This document shows, one piece after another, positions 62,173-64,000 of a stretch of DNA of 64,000 nt. The first letter of the stretch is position 1. The number at the start of each line of letters is the position of its first letter. Under the pieces are notes generated by a model. The model was not told the DNA's origin and did no database searches. It saw nothing but the letters and a program-made list of their open reading frames with translations. This stretch comes from DATLZB01 sp035574175 (GTDB lineage Bacteria; Pseudomonadota; Alphaproteobacteria; Rhizobiales; Hyphomicrobiaceae): contig DATLZB010000158.1 in NCBI GenBank assembly GCA_035574175.1, positions 1 to 64,000 of the forward strand. The letters run 5' to 3'. Position numbers and translations under genes: made by a program.

Positions 62173-63044
62173 GGCCCTCTCCCAGCGATCGCGTCGGCAA
62201 TGGCCACTGTGCGGCGGGCGATGTCAGCATGCATGATCTCGACCATTCGCCCCTCCACGGTAATGACGCCCTTGCCCTTGTTCTCGGCACGCTCGAATGC
62301 GGCGATTACCTTGCGCGACCAGGCGATCTCGTCGGCGGAAGGGGCGAACACCTCGTTGGCAACGGCGATCTGGTCAGGGTGGATGAGCGTCTTGCCGTCC
62401 ATGCCAAGGCGTCGGCCCAACTCGCACTCGCGCCTGAAGCCCTCAAGATCGCGGAAGTTGTTATAGACGCCATCGAGCACGTCGAGGCCAAAGGCGCGGG
62501 CGGCGGTGATGGCGGCTGAAAACCAATAAAGTCCAGCGACGCGATCGGCCCCGAGGTCAGCGCGGGTTTCCTTGGCGAGATCGTTGGTGCCCATGACGAA
62601 GCCGGCGAGCCGGATTGCCGGCTCGCTGGCAAGGGCGGCGATGTCGGCGATGCGGAGGATGGCGAGTGGGGTCTCGATCATCAGCCAGAGCCGCGTGCGT
62701 TGAGAAGCGCCAGCGAGCAGGGGGGCGATGCGGCGTGCATCGTCGGGGGTGGCGATCTTGGGAACGAGAATGCCGTCGGGTGCAGCGGAGACGGCCGCGG
62801 CGACATCGTTCTCGCCCCAGGGCGTATCGAGGGCGTTGATACGGATCACGACTTCGCGCCCGCCGTATCCGCCGGATCGGGCGGCGGCGGCCGCCTGCTC
62901 GCGAGCGGTGGGCTTCGCCTCGGGCGCCACCGCGTCCTCGAGGTCGAAGATCACCATGTCCGCGGGGAGTGTCTTCGCCTTCTCCAAGGCGCGGGCGTTG
63001 GATGCCGGCATGTAAAGTGCGCTGCGCCGCGGTCGGAACTGCAT
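62169..63044 (-). CDS. HpcH/HpaI (CitE-like) lyase: malyl-CoA thioesterase/lyase of Mcl2 type
   Basis: A 291-residue CitE-like TIM-barrel enzyme, similar to (3S)-malyl-CoA thioesterase (Mcl2). RSALYMPASNARALEKAKTL and MVIFDLEDAVAPEAK carry the Arg and the metal-binding Glu/Asp; GFVMGTNDLAKE and DGVYNNFRDLEGFRRE are group markers; MDGKTLIHPDQI ends the fold. With the coupled mesaconyl-CoA hydratase-like gene it points to the glyoxylate-forming end of the ethylmalonyl-CoA pathway. ATG at 63044 is used because the longer frame, to 63146, would overlap the divergent gene's start. Confidence 0.85.
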   Translation of the reverse strand: MQFRPRRSALYMPASNARALEKAKTLPADMVIFDLEDAVAPEAKPTAREQAAAAARSGGYGGREVVIRINALDTPWGENDVAAAVSAAPDGILVPKIATPDDARRIAPLLAGASQRTRLWLMIETPLAILRIADIAALASEPAIRLAGFVMGTNDLAKETRADLGADRVAGLYWFSAAITAARAFGLDVLDGVYNNFRDLEGFRRECELGRRLGMDGKTLIHPDQIAVANEVFAPSADEIAWSRKVIAAFERAENKGKGVITVEGRMVEIMHADIARRTVAIADAIAGRGP

Positions 63045-63082
63045 GGGTGCCTCGCTCGAGTCGGTGGCTGGCGCTGAGCCTA

Positions 63083-63130
63083 TAGTGCGCCGCACAAGAT
63101 CGCAAAGCGTGGCGTGCTGGGCGCAAAGCG
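63083..63130. promoter_or_regulatory. Palindrome TAGTGCGCCGCACAA and repeated CGCAAAGCG in the divergent promoter region
   Basis: TAGTGCGCCGCACAA at 63083-63097 (arms GTGCG/CGCAC plus outer bases) is one base different from the palindrome at 55352-55366. CGCAAAGCG occurs at 63101-63109 and again at 63122-63130, 21 bases apart, about two helix turns. Both lie in the 100 bases between the lyase and the FAD oxidoreductase genes, a good place for an operator. Confidence 0.4.
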
Positions 63131-63144
63131 GGCAAACTGGGGTC

Positions 63145-64000
63145 ATGCCAGAGCGGGCGGATGTGGTGATCGTCGGCGGGGCCGTGATCGGCAGCGCGGT
63201 TGCCTACTACCTGAGGAAGCTGGGCTTTCGCGGCTCCGTCGTCGTCGTGGAGCGTGATCCGGGCTACAGGCTCGCCAGCACCCCGCGCTCAGTGGGCGGG
63301 CTGCGGCAGCAGTTTTCCACGCCCGAGAACATCCGCCTTTCGCTGGCGACGCTGGCGTTCATCCGCAATCTCAAGAGCGAGTTCGGCGAGGACGCCGAGG
63401 TGGGCTTCCGCGAGCGGGGCTATCTGATCCTCGCCAGCCCGAAGGGTCGGGACGTACTTGTGCGCAACGTGACCCTGCAACAGCGGGAGGGGGCCGACAT
63501 CGCATTGTACGATCCGCCGGCGCTCGCGGGGCGCTTTCCCTGGCTCAGCACAAACGGAGTGGCGGCAGGCGCCTTCGGCCGCAGCGGGGAGGGGTGGCTC
63601 GATCCGTCGAGCCTGATGATGCTGCTGAGAAAGGCGGCGCAGGCTCAGGGCGTTGAGTACCTTCACGACGAGGTGGTCGGCATCGAGGTATCCGGCGGTC
63701 GGGCGGTGTCGGTGGCTCTGGCCGGCGGAGACCGGATCGGATGCGAAAAGCTGGTCAATGCGGCAGGGCCGCAGGCTGGCAAGATCGCGGCGCTGGCGGG
63801 CCTTGCGCTGCCGGTGGAGCCGAGAAAGCGCTTCGTATTCGTGTTCGACTGCCGCAACCCGGCAAGCGAGCTCGCTGAGGCGCCGCTCACTGTCGATCCG
63901 AACGGGGTGTGGTTCAGGCCCGAAGGGCAGAGTTTCATCGCCGGGTGCTCGCCGCGAAAGGAGCAGGAGCCGCTGGCGGCGGACCTCGATGCAATCGACC
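63145..64000 (+). CDS. FAD-dependent oxidoreductase of the D-amino-acid oxidase type, 3' end cut
   Basis: The first 285 residues of a DAO-family flavoprotein; the gene runs off the window. MPERADVVIVGGAVIGSAVAYYL is the Rossmann FAD-binding start, SVVVVERDPGYRLASTPRSVGG continues it, and LVNAAGPQAGKIAALAG is the second FAD motif. Family members oxidise amino acids, sarcosine, glycine or hydroxy acids. The short divergent region shared with the malyl-CoA lyase operon suggests joint control. The substrate is unknown. Confidence 0.9.
   Translation, partial: MPERADVVIVGGAVIGSAVAYYLRKLGFRGSVVVVERDPGYRLASTPRSVGGLRQQFSTPENIRLSLATLAFIRNLKSEFGEDAEVGFRERGYLILASPKGRDVLVRNVTLQQREGADIALYDPPALAGRFPWLSTNGVAAGAFGRSGEGWLDPSSLMMLLRKAAQAQGVEYLHDEVVGIEVSGGRAVSVALAGGDRIGCEKLVNAAGPQAGKIAALAGLALPVEPRKRFVFVFDCRNPASELAEAPLTVDPNGVWFRPEGQSFIAGCSPRKEQEPLAADLDAID

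Overview
This is a high-GC, densely coded stretch of chromosome from an alphaproteobacterium, most likely of the order Hyphomicrobiales (Rhizobiales). The assignment rests on gene content and order: sdhCDAB next to an apparent ethylmalonyl-CoA-pathway gene pair, an alphaproteobacterial-type mdh beside sucC, a J-protein/cobS/cobT operon divergent from bolA, rpmB beside a DUF3108 gene, a SUV3-like helicase followed by an S4 protein, fdxA and CarD, and lptE-holA downstream of leuS. I see no prophage, insertion sequence, integrase, CRISPR array or rRNA. One tRNA gene, tRNA-Arg(CCT), is present.

Layout. 0-10.5 kb: TPM-domain protein, guaB, an RsmB-type rRNA methyltransferase, an unusual methyltransferase/ATP-grasp fusion, a periplasmic sulfite dehydrogenase pair (SorAB-like), a His-rich SEC-C protein, an exported Pcm, and guaA. 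10.5-11.1 kb: no protein gene that I trust, but a minus-strand small-RNA candidate with anti-Shine-Dalgarno loops and a strong terminator. 11-22.6 kb: small membrane protein, a membrane-anchored repeat protein, NnrU, a YbdK-like carboxylate-amine ligase, panB, a YfgM-like protein, BamB, a heme-sensor GGDEF-EAL protein, two unknowns and YggS. 22.7-31.3 kb: leuS-lptE-holA, MAPEG protein, YiiX-like hydrolase, YebC, BtuF-like protein, tRNA-Arg and an SNase-like protein. 31.3-43.6 kb: conserved housekeeping block (carD, fdxA, S4 protein, SUV3-like helicase, DUF3108, rpmB, phytase-like esterase, cobT, cobS, J-protein, bolA).

43.7-49.9 kb is more accessory: a secreted Trp/His/Arg-rich protein, a gentisate pathway (gentisate dioxygenase divergent from maleylpyruvate isomerase and 3-hydroxybenzoate 6-hydroxylase), an FMN-dependent alpha-hydroxy-acid oxidase and a TctC-type binding protein. 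50-56 kb: mdh, ridA, sucC (without sucD next to it), a glycosyltransferase, zapE and a GNAT protein. 56-64 kb: a 46-residue very basic protein in an AT-richer setting, the sdh operon interrupted by an unknown gene, a mesaconyl-CoA hydratase/malyl-CoA thioesterase-like pair, and a FAD oxidoreductase cut by the window end.

Together the genes point to an aerobic heterotroph with a full periplasm, aerobic cobalamin synthesis (CobST), sulfite oxidation, acetate/C2 assimilation through the ethylmalonyl-CoA route and aromatic catabolism through gentisate. The observations I rate highest are the small-RNA candidate at 10.63-10.73 kb, the methyltransferase/ATP-grasp fusion, the small basic protein with its palindromic upstream region and structured 3' end, and a palindrome shared by two promoter regions (55.35 and 63.09 kb).
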